Shown here: positions 54,671-64,000 of the stretch, piece after piece | Layout: every line of letters starts with the position of its first letter | How positions within the stretch are numbered: position 1 is the first letter of the stretch | Notes under the pieces: model-generated | Seen by the model: only the letters and a program-made list of their open reading frames with translations | Databases searched by the model: none | Told to the model about the DNA's origin: nothing | DNA from: Rhizophagus irregularis | Lineage: Eukaryota > Glomeromycota > Glomeromycetes > Glomerales > Glomeraceae | Direction of reading: 5' to 3' | Assembly (NCBI RefSeq): GCF_026210795.1 | Contig: NC_089442.1 | Span: forward strand, 3,162,001-3,226,000 | Length of the DNA: 64,000 bases | Position numbers and translations under genes: made by a program

Positions 54671-55109
54671 GGACCCCAGATAATTATAGTTGAGGTCATA
54701 TCCGACTATGTTTTAAACTTTATACATTATTTATCTTATAGTTTTATTAAGTTAATATTATAAAATAATATAGAAAAAAATGGTTCTTTTAAAAAAAAGA
54801 ATCTTTTGATACCAAAATTATGCAAATTTACTGATTAAAATTAGAAGATAAAATTGTGTAACAAGGCGAAATTTGGCAAAAAAATATACACTTTTTCACT
54901 ATCGGTATACATAAAAATATTCAAAAAAATAAAAAACTACATTATTAAATATTACTTTTTAAATTACAAAGTTATAAATAGTAGGAAGGCAACTATTTTA
55001 TTAAAATTTTACATTTATATCTTTTAAAATAAATTCAAGATGGCAATAATAAAATTTTAAAAATTCTTAACATAGGGGATATGACCTTGATTATAATTGT
55101 CCGGGGTCC
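54671..55109. mobile_element. MITE with GGACCCC ends
   Basis: GGACCCCAGATAATTATAGT plus TGAGGTCATATCC on the left pairs with GGATATGACCTTGATTATAA plus TTGTCCGGGGTCC on the right, about 40 bp. It abuts the 2.5 kb TIR element within a few bases. It is AT-rich inside with no coding content. Confidence 0.65.
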
Positions 55110-55476
55110 TCTTACTATAGTTACGAAACTGACATTTAAAAATTCAGAACTTGTGTTTTACGTATTATATAATATAAGTTTAGAACAATTTTACTGGATA
55201 AAGACATTGAGTAGTAATCAATCATTATAAAATTAGTTAGTACGTGAACGGATTACTTGAACGGATTTGAAGGATCATATTAATATTGCTTAAAATAATA
55301 ATCCACTTGAAATTTCTGAGCTTTAAATTTTTTTATTTAAAATGTTATTTTAATTATTTTTAATTGAATTTCTTACATTAACTGTTAAATAATAATATGA
55401 TTTTATTAATTTTTAAAAAATTCAAATATAAATGACGAAAAAAAAAGAAATAGTATTAAATTTCAAAAAAAACATA

Positions 55477-58400
55477 TCATTTTAAATTATTAATTATATC
55501 TTTCAATTCAAGTAAGTTTTTCATTTCTTTTCTTGAAAAGAATTTATCTTTAAAAATTTCTGGGACATTTGGACAAAGTTTGTAATAAGCTGGTAACAAA
55601 TCACCCATATTAGGAATGTAAGTTATCATTTCGCAGTTATACCCAAATCGAACATAATCTATTTGCTATTTAAATAAATAAATAGTGATGAGTTATACCA
55701 ATTAATTTTCTTTTAAATAATAAGTTTTAGATAAAATATAAATTTACCATATTAATAGAACCATTTATTTCAATTGAAAGTTGTGGATTATATGCAGTTA
55801 TTGGAAGCTGATATTCAATCCAACCTAATCCCTCAAGTTTTGATAAGTCTTCATATTTTAACATATGCTTCTGTTGGTTAGAATCCTATTATTAAATCCA
55901 TATATTAATTAAAAAGATAACATTTTTAAAAGTAAAAAAAGAGATTTAAACATTTAATTAACCTACAATATCTTTAAAAATAAATTTTATAAAACAATCT
56001 GTATGTAATATTTTTTTAACATATATTTTCCAAATAATATTAGTATAGTTTGCAAACTCATTTACTAGTGTAGGAGAATCCAAATGAAGTTTTTCATTTT
56101 TTGAATTTATCACCTTTCCTGATAAACTTTGGATTTTAAACACAAATTAATTCATTATTGAAAATTTAAATGTATAATAAACGTATAAAACTTACCTATT
56201 TGCATCATTTTCTTGAAATTGATAAAGTTCACTATTTAGATTTACTAAGTTTGATATTAAATAAACATTTAATTCTAAAATAGTTCAGAATTAATAATTA
56301 ATATACTGATTGTTGGTTATTCATTACAAAAAAATTAATACATTAAATAACCTCTTACTTTCATAAATGTATTTACTAAATTCATTGATAATTCCAAGTG
56401 TTGAGAAATCATTATTATTATTAACATTTATGGATAACCAAAAATCCATTATTCTTGCAATAAATAAATATATGAAATGTATTCAGAAAAATATCTCTGA
56501 TATAACAATTCCAAATCTGACTTTGCTTCATGGAACATTTTTAATTCTATATATATTTTGCATCTAATTAAAAGTAGTAGATTATTATTTTCAATATTAG
56601 AAACTTGATTGATTTTTGTTAATATACCACAGTTTAATTCTTCAGAACTAGTTTTATTCAGTAAATACTCTAGATGAAACAATTGAATTTTTGCTAATAT
56701 ATTATTGTCAGAACAAAATAATTTTTTATACTTCTTAAATACTATTTTAGCGTTATCAATATCTTTCTTTGTATAATATGTTAGACACTTGAGATAATAT
56801 GCTAAACTATTTAATGGATCTAATCGTATAATTTTGTCAAGATCTAATAAAACTTTATCATATTCTTGAAGAATATAATATGTAATAGCTCTCTTGTTTA
56901 AATTATGAGTATTTTCTGGATCAATAATATTTGCTTTTGTGAAATATAATATAGCATCATTATATTGTATCATATTACATAAAATTTCTCCATAATAACA
57001 TAAAATCAAAGAATCATCCTTATTGATATTTAACAATTTATCTAACATTTTTAAAGATTTTGAAAATTCTCTATTCTTCTCATAACTGTATACACAACTC
57101 TTAAGGCAGAAATAATTATTTGGATCATTTTTTAATACAATATTATAATTTTCTAAAGCAAAATTATAATAGCTAGAATAACCAGTAAAATTAAATATTG
57201 AATGAGACATTAAAGCAAGAAAACTATTTCCAAGCATTATATATAAGTTATTAATTTTAACGTTATAATTTTTTTGATTTCCACAAATTATCTACTGCTG
57301 TTTCATAGTCATTTTGCCAAAAAAGTATTTCACCACGAATTAAATAAGCAATTGGTCGTCTTGGTTTTAAATTAATAGCTTCATTTAAGTATAAATGTGC
57401 TTGTTCATAATTATTAAGGCATCTATAAATGTAAGCTAAAATGCATTTCAAAGAATAACTTTTAGGAAAAAAATTCAAAAATTCTTTACACAAGGACTCA
57501 GCTTTTTCATACTGTTTTTTGTTTAATTCTTTTATTATACTTTGATATGTTGGATGTTGTTTTTTTGAAAACTTTGGAAATATTGATGATAATGATATAT
57601 TTGAATTTAGTTTAATGATTAGATTCATAAAATTCTTCTTTTTAATTAATATAAGATCAGCTTCTGAATTATCTGAATCATCACTATCATATATTTGATC
57701 TGAATTTTCTAATTCAATTGGAGGTAAAATATGCCCAGATTTAGAAAATTTGGTATATAAGTTTTTATAAATAGAATTTTGCAATAAATATCTGATGTCA
57801 TTTTCTTCAATCTTTTCTCGACATTCAGGACATATTTTTTGTTTTAATTTTTTTAAATTATTTAGTGATAATGTATGTTGACATTTTAAAATACATAATT
57901 GATCTTCTGGTTCACTACTAACTGGACAAGTCATTTCATTTGCTATAATATCTATAATATTAGAACTTGATGTTTGTTCTCTTCAAATACGAATTTTGAA
58001 TTAAACTTTTTCCTTTTCCTTTTCCTTTCCTTTCATTTCCAATAGTATTACTTAAAATTTTTAAATCTTCAAGATATTTTTCTTTAATAAATAATAATTG
58101 ATTTTGAAATTTTTCTGATAAATCTGTTGATTTATTTTCATTTAATTTTTTTATATATTGATCAAAATCATCATCAATCATTGAAAACATTTGACTATTG
58201 ATATTATGATGTAAATGTAATAATATTTCCACTGCCTTAAATTGAATGAAACTACTTGGAGCTTTATTAAGTGATTCAATTTCTAAATAATAACAAAGGC
58301 CATATGTAGAAGTTCGAGTAGACTTTTGAACAAGATATTGTGCAAGATCTAATATTCCGAACCATAAAATATGCGGTAATGCAAGAGGTTCATTTCCAGC

Positions 58401-59529
58401 AAGAACATTTAAGAAACTTCCAGTACTTTTTAAAGCTTTAGCAACTTTATTTGATACTTCATCAAATTTTGTTTGAGAATCTAGAATAGATTTATTAGTA
58501 ACATTAATCCATTCTCTTTCCAAAAAGCTCCAAAGATATTCCATTAATACCAATTCAGAGAATTTATTACTAATTATCATTTCAGGGCTTTAAGACCAGG
58601 TAAAAAGGTTATGTTGAATTATCAGCATAATTCTCCAATCTACATAATAAGATGCAACAGGATATTTAAAACTTAAGCTTTCCCGTATATGAGCAAGCAT
58701 TGATAAGATTGAACTATTATCATTTGGAAGAGCAACTCCTGTTATTGATAAAATTCCTGGTGTAATATTCAACGCAGCTTTAAGCAAATTTTTAGTTCTT
58801 CGTATAATTTCTTGAAACCAAGTCTCATCATCACGCAAACTATGTAATGTGTCTCGCAAGTGGATTAGTAAGAAGTCAATGTTATAATTTCTTTTTTTAA
58901 TACTATCATCATTATTAATTTGGCGATGATTAAATTGATTAAAATCGGAAATGTATTTATTATCAATTCCTTCCTGCATGACCTGAGTTGTTTTTCGATG
59001 AATTTCAACAAATTTTGGTAAAGAATTATAAATTCTATTACGAAGATCCTTACTTAAACGCATTTGTGTAAAACAAATTTTTTCTAAAACCGCCACCCAT
59101 GTACGTAAATGTAACTCTAACCTAGTTACACTTTGTATGTCATAATAATCAAATGGTTTTGGATCTGCTAATGTAACCAAAGAATCTCGAAGAACTTTAG
59201 GAGTAAATCGATTAAGTGGGTTTTCAAATAGTAGCTTTAAAGCATATAAATATTTTATTTCGGACAGTTCCTTAATAAGTTCTTTTGCCTTTCCATCAGG
59301 AGTTGTAAATCCATCCTCTTCTAATTTGAAAAGAATAATATTGTTAGAGATGTTTTCATACGATGTTGTTTTATTCGAAATAGAGTTGTTAATTGGTTGA
59401 GCAGTGTTGTTTGAAGAACTTTCGCTCTATATATTTAATATATAAAATAATTTTTAAACAAGTTTTTAATTGATTAAACATTTAATTTAATACGAAATTA
59501 TAATTCACCTGACTTGAACTATTATCCAT
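55477..59529 (-). pseudogene. RING-like/TPR gene, copy 1, with one stop and three frameshifts
   Basis: Six exons on minus: 59509-59529, 56359-59426, 56196-56274, 55967-56126, 55748-55885 and 55477-55665. The five introns are all GT-AG. It starts MDNSSSQ. An N-terminal helical region (about 400 residues) is followed by a RING-like motif (MTCPVSSEPEDQLCILKCQH, then KICPECREKI), where one usual cysteine pair member is serine. Then come about ten TPR units (KQYEKAESLCKEFLNFFP; YDKVLLDLDKIIRLDP) and a C-terminal domain ending DYVRFGYN, YIPNMGDLLPAYYKLCPNVP and LLELKDIINNLK. A TAA interrupts at 58590-58592 with the same frame continuing. Frame changes lie near 57990, 57285 and 56450. The RING part suggests a ubiquitin-ligase role and the TPRs protein binding. 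The paralogue at 62-64 kb shows the intact order. Confidence 0.8.
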
Positions 59530-59849
59530 ATTTCTTTTATTATTATTTTGTTCAAAGAGAAATTCCTTGTACTATTAGAGTCCAGTTGACACCAGGTGAA
59601 GGTTGTCAGAAATAATTAAAATTTGGGCGTAAAGTTTGTACGACTTTATGATGACGATCAAAATGTAATAGTCATTTGTGCTTCTAAGTGATATTCCACA
59701 AGACGGTGACGATCGACAATATACATTTAATCCTAGCTGCGTTGCAACAGGATTAAATGAGTTTAAATCAATATACTATTTTTGTTTAGATAAATTAGAA
59801 CTTATAATATTAACATGTTCTTTTTTATTTTAAGTAAAAAAAAAATCTT

Positions 59850-60670
59850 ATTCTAACTAAAAAAATCAAACAAACCATATTTATTCAATAAAAAAATATG
59901 ATTGTATTGCCGATCCAAACCTAAGATGTGAAAGAACGAAAAAAATTATTAAAATAAAAAAATCATACTTACTGTAGGATTGCAGCGTTAGTGCGTCAGC
60001 CTAATCTGTGAATTTTCTTCCTTTTCTTTAGTTGTCCTTATCTATAAAAACGAATTATTAAAGTTGTTAATATTATTAGTAAAATTAACCATATAGAAAG
60101 CAAGTTAATGTAAATGAGTACCTAGGTTGAGGTTAGTGATATTTATTGTTTCTATAAATTTTAGATAATAAAAAATAATAGTACGTTAAAGGTCCAACCA
60201 CTGATCTAGATCTAAGCCTAAAAGACGAAACAGATAATAACGATAATATTCTATACATAAAGAAAATTATGTTAAAAATAAATAAAAAATTACATAAAAA
60301 CATATTTGTATAGATTATTATAAAGAGAAAAAAACCAGGATGAGAAATATTAAAAATTCAGTTTTAAAAAAATTGTGATTTTAAAAATTAAAAAAATAAA
60401 AATAAAAAAATCCGGCCTAACAAGAAACCAAAAAAAAATATTATTAAAAACACGATCCAGTCTAAAAAGAAAGACTGAAAAAAAGATCCAGTCTCAAAAA
60501 AAGAAGACCAAAAAAAAAATATTATTGAAAAAAAAAGACAGTCTAAAAAAAAGACCGAAAAAAATATTATTAAATAAAAAAAAATCTAGTCTAAAGAGAC
60601 TGAAAAAAAATCAACATTCGGATAGCTACGGTAATCGATCTGCCGGCAGCGTGGAAATGGCCGAAAATGA
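59850..60670. repeat. Purine-rich dispersed repeat, copy 2 (partner at 33.93 kb)
   Basis: It shares AACTAAAAAAATCAAACAAA/CCATATTTATTCAATAAAAA, TTGTATTGCCGATCC and then the repeating GATCCAGTCTAAAAAGAAAG and AAAATATTATTAAA units with 33930-34670. It is non-coding. Confidence 0.5.
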
Positions 60671-61060
60671 AACATGATTAGTGAAACAAATTAAGCTTTT
60701 TCGTTAATTAGCAAAAAAAACTATTCGATTAAAATTTCATTAACCGGAACTGTATATTGGCCATCAGAACGTACACATGACCCACTAATAATTATGGAAT
60801 AGATCAGGAGTAGATGAATCACGTTGGAAAGTTGGGTGTTCTGTCAACTAATCTGTGTATAGCCTAAAGATTTTTGTGAAACATACGGATGAATTTCCTT
60901 ATTTTCCAATTAAAAATTATTTAAAATGCAAATTCTACGTGAGGAGGTTATATGAGGCGAATATTAACGTAAAATTGCCAAATATGTATAATTCCTGGAA
61001 ATTTATACCCTGTAAAAATATTTTGCATAATTTACACTTAAAAACAGTTATTCAACAAGG

Positions 61061-61322
61061 CGTATTTTAAAAAATTGCATAGATTCTACATGAATACTAG
61101 GTAGTTTCAAAGTTTTACATCTTGAAATAATGATTTCTTAAATACACGATTTTAAGTAACTTACACATAAAATCATGGTTTATAAAATACTTTAATGATT
61201 TTGTATCTTAAAAAGTTGTGTAGATTCTACACAAATAGGTAATTTCAGAAATCTACATCTTGAAATGACTTCTTAAATATGTGATTTTAATTAAATACAC
61301 ATAAAACATGATTCAAAAAACA
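61061..61322. repeat. Two-copy tandem repeat, unit about 130-140 bp
   Basis: TAGATTCTACATGAATA...CTACATCTTGAAAT-type blocks with GATTTCTTAAATACACGATT occur at 61061-61190 and again, diverged, at 61205-61322. A further pair of similar, AAGTTTCGAAC/TTTGAAATAGAAACG-type units follows at 61500-61750. Confidence 0.45.
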
Positions 61323-61957
61323 TTGGTAGAAATCATTTCATTAACAAAATTTCAGCCAATTCGGTTAGATGATTCGTTTAAATTTCAACAAAAATTACAA
61401 ATCGTCTGATCCCTTTTTTGGTTGATTATTTGAATTCTAAAATCGACTCACACCTTTTTGTGAAACGTTAACATAACTTTTTTTAAACTTTGATTTTTTT
61501 TTCAGACTTGCTTTCTTTTTTGTAGGTTCCCACCAGTTTCAATTTTGGCATAACAGCATTAGATAATTGGGTAGTTTCGAAGTTATAAACTTCAATTTAT
61601 TTTTTGAAATAGAAACGTTTATTAACGTTTCATTTATCTTTTTATAGATTCCGTCATGCTTTACTTCGGTACTGAACATTGGATGTTTCAAATTTCGAAC
61701 TTTGAAATTTTTATTTACTTTTTTTATAGAAATGTTTTGTTAACTGGCAAATTTTGCAATAAATCAAGCTATACGGGAAGAGATTGATAAAGGATTTATT
61801 CAGCATTGCAATTGATTATCGCATATAATTAATTGTATAACAAATTAATTCATATTTAAGCTTTTTTTAGCTAAATAAATAATATACTTTTATTAATTTT
61901 CATAAAATTATAATATAAAATTTAAAAAAAAAACAGAGTATTAAATTTAAAAAACTA

Positions 61958-64000
61958 TCATTTTAAGTTATTAATTATATCTTTCAACTCAAGCAAGTTC
62001 TCCATTTCTATTCTTGAAAAATATTTATCTTTAAAAGTTTCTGGAACATTTGGACAAATTTTATGAAAATCTAGCAACAAATCACCCATATTAGGAATAC
62101 AAGTTATCATTTCATTATTAGAGCCAAATCGAACATAATCTATTTGCTATATAAATAAATATAAGTTACTATAATCAATTTCTTTTAAAATAGAAAGTTC
62201 TAAGCAAAATAAAAATTTACCATATTAATAGAACCATTTATTTCAATTGAAAGTTGTATTTCACATTCATATATATTTATTGGAAGCTGATATTCAATCC
62301 AACCTAATCCCACAATTTTTAACACATCTTCATGTTTTAAAATATGTTCTTGTTGTTCAGAATCCTATAATAAATCCATTTATAAATTAAAAAATAACAT
62401 TTTTAATAGTGAGAAAAAGATATTTTAGTAATCAAAAAACTTACATTTTTAATTATAAATTTTATTAAGCATTCTTTATGTAATATTTCTTTAACATTTA
62501 TTTTCCAAATAATTTTAAAATTATAAATGTGCTTATTCAATATGGGCAAATTCAAATAAAGTTTTTCATTTTTTGGATTTATCACCTTTTCTGATAAACT
62601 TGGATTTTTTTAAATACAAGTAATTCAAAATTAAAAAAAATTATGAAAATTTTTAAATATATATTAATAAATACATTCGCTTACCTATTTATATCATTTT
62701 CTTGAAATTGATGAAGTTGGTTATCTAGATTTACCAGATTTGACATAAAATAAACAAGTGATTCTAAAATAATTTATTATTAATTAGTAATGAATTGATT
62801 ATTTGTTATTAGTATAAGAAATTAAATTAACTATACTCTTACTTTCATACATGTGTTTACTAAATCCATTAACAATTCCAAGTTTGTTATTAACTACTGA
62901 AAGTGGCCAAAAATCCACAATGCATTCTTGCAAAAAATAAAAATATGAAATATATTCAAAATAACCTTTACTTAAATATAATAAATCTAAATCTATTTTT
63001 ATTTCATGATGCATTTTTAATTCCATATGTATTTTACATCTAATTAAAAGTAGTAACTTATTACCTTTAATATTAGAAATTTGATTAATTTTTGTTAATA
63101 TATTATTTAATTCTGTAGAATTATTTTTGTTCAGTAAATATTCTAGATGAAATAGTTGAGTTTTTGATAGTATATCATTAAAATCAAATAATTCTTTATA
63201 CTTTTTAAATTCAATTACAGCATTATTAATATCTTTCTTTGTATAATATGTTAGACTTCTGAAATAATGTGCTAAACTATTTAATGGATCTAATTGTATA
63301 ATCTTATCAAGATCTAATAAAACTTTATCATAATCTTGAAGAATATAATATGCAATAGCTCTTTTATTTAAATTATGAGTATTTTCTGGATCAATAATAT
63401 TTGCTTTTGTAAAATATAATATGGCTTTATTATATTGTTCCATATTACATAAAATTTCTCCATAATAACATAAAATTAAAGAATCATTCATATTAATATT
63501 TAGCAATTTATCTAATATTTTTAAAGCCTCTACTAGATATCCCCTTCTTTTTTCATAACTATATGCACTATTCTTAAGACATGAATAATTATTTGGATTA
63601 TTTTCTAATGCAATATTATAATTTTCTATAGAATAATAATAATAACCTTTAAATAAGTAACTATTTCCAATTATTATATATGAGTTATTTATTTTAACCT
63701 TATAATTTATTGATATCTTTAAATTATCTACTGCTTTATCATAATCACCTTGCCAAAAAAATATTTCTCCACAAATTAAATAAGCAATTGGTTCTTTTGG
63801 TTTTAAATTAATGGCTTCTTTTAAATAGAAATGTGCTTGTTTATAATTTTTAAGACATCTATAAATATAAGCTAAAATGCACCTTAAAGAATAACTTTTA
63901 GGAAAAAAATTCAAAAATTCTTTACACAAGGATTCAGCTTTTTTATAATGTTTTTCATTTATTTCATTTATAATATTTTGATATGTTGGATGTTGTTTCT
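61958..64000 (-). CDS. RING-like/TPR gene, copy 2, 5' end outside the window
   Basis: Exons on minus: 62843 to beyond 64000, 62685-62763, 62445-62598, 62221-62364 and 61958-62146. Intron positions and phases equal those of copy 1, so exon sizes 79, 144 versus 138, and 189 agree. No lesion is visible in this part. The first exon opens KQHPTYQNIINEINEKHYKK and has about ten TPR units (AHFYLKEAINLKPKEPIAYL; NIALENNPNNYSCLKNSAYS; YDKVLLDLDKIIQLDPLNSL). The C-terminal exons end IDYVRFGSN, IPNMGDLLLDFHKICPNVPE and LLELKDIINNLK. By analogy with copy 1, a RING-like motif should lie just beyond the window edge. Head-to-tail order with copy 1 and the shared design point to tandem duplication; a role in protein recruitment for ubiquitination is an inference. 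Confidence 0.85.

Larger units (their letters stand above)
59530..61957. other. Intergenic between TPR paralogues, repeat-rich
   Basis: Holds a hairpin with 10-bp arms (ATTTAATCCT...AGGATTAAAT, 59729-59763) sharing TTGCAACAGGAT with 33.08 kb, a purine-rich repeat (59.85-60.67 kb) and two tandem duplications (61.06-61.75 kb). The lysine-rich frame at 60375-60677 comes from the purine repeat. No gene is supported. Confidence 0.5.

Noticed and set aside
59978-60020. String resembling the D/anticodon part of a methionine tRNA (GCGTTAGTGCGTCAGCC)
   Set aside because: The T arm and acceptor stem are missing and the downstream sequence is pyrimidine-rich spacer.
60375-60677. Lysine-rich open frame of 100 codons
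   Set aside because: Same purine-rich repeat family as at 34.3 kb.
1-64000. CRISPR array, operon, rRNA gene
   Set aside because: No regularly spaced direct repeats, no rRNA signature, and the genes have eukaryotic introns and separate promoters.

Overview
The window looks like nuclear DNA of an arbuscular mycorrhizal fungus, Rhizophagus/Glomus type. It is very AT-rich with long homopolymer runs. Host genes carry short GT-AG introns of about 70-100 nt. The gene families are ones greatly expanded in that lineage: BTB-BACK-TLDc, F-box/LRR, VLIG-type large GTPases, RING-like/TPR proteins, kinase relics with a zinc-ribbon and W-T-S-G-N-K-E-I-D-E motif, and small secreted cysteine-rich proteins. 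The organism call is from pattern knowledge; no search was run.

Layout. 0.6-3.3 kb: a fold-back repeat and a decayed gene. 4.5-7.2 kb: a BTB-BACK-TLDc membrane protein gene and a small three-exon candidate, both on minus. 7.3-16.8 kb: a gene desert with many terminal-inverted-repeat (TIR) elements. 16.9-18.1 kb: a three-exon N-formylglutamate-amidohydrolase-like gene. 18.1-27 kb: relics and repeats. 27-32.6 kb: small secreted or membrane protein genes. 33-37.5 kb: nested palindromic repeats, a nuclease-like fragment and a damaged F-box gene. 38.1-42.7 kb: a VLIG-like GTPase gene with one frameshift and one stop. 43-45 kb: nested TIR elements and a kinase relic. 45.8-48.4 kb: a retroposon-like insertion with a 641-codon open frame and 15-bp target duplications. 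48.8-50.8 kb: a duplicated pair of tiny secreted four-cysteine peptides. 51-55.1 kb: four DNA elements in a row, one holding a run of micro-exon-like segments. 55.5-64 kb: two paralogous RING/TPR genes on minus, the first decayed and the second running off the window end.

The most notable content is the secreted-peptide set. The pair at 48.8 and 50.6 kb has almost the same signal peptide but very different mature parts, and their flanks are duplicated and later split by transposons. A third, unrelated secreted protein at 32.5 kb has the same gene design: a 67-nt signal exon, then a phase-1 intron at the first alanine after the signal. The second notable object is the 2.5 kb TIR element at 52.2-54.7 kb, which carries consecutive short exon-like segments with good branch points and acceptors.
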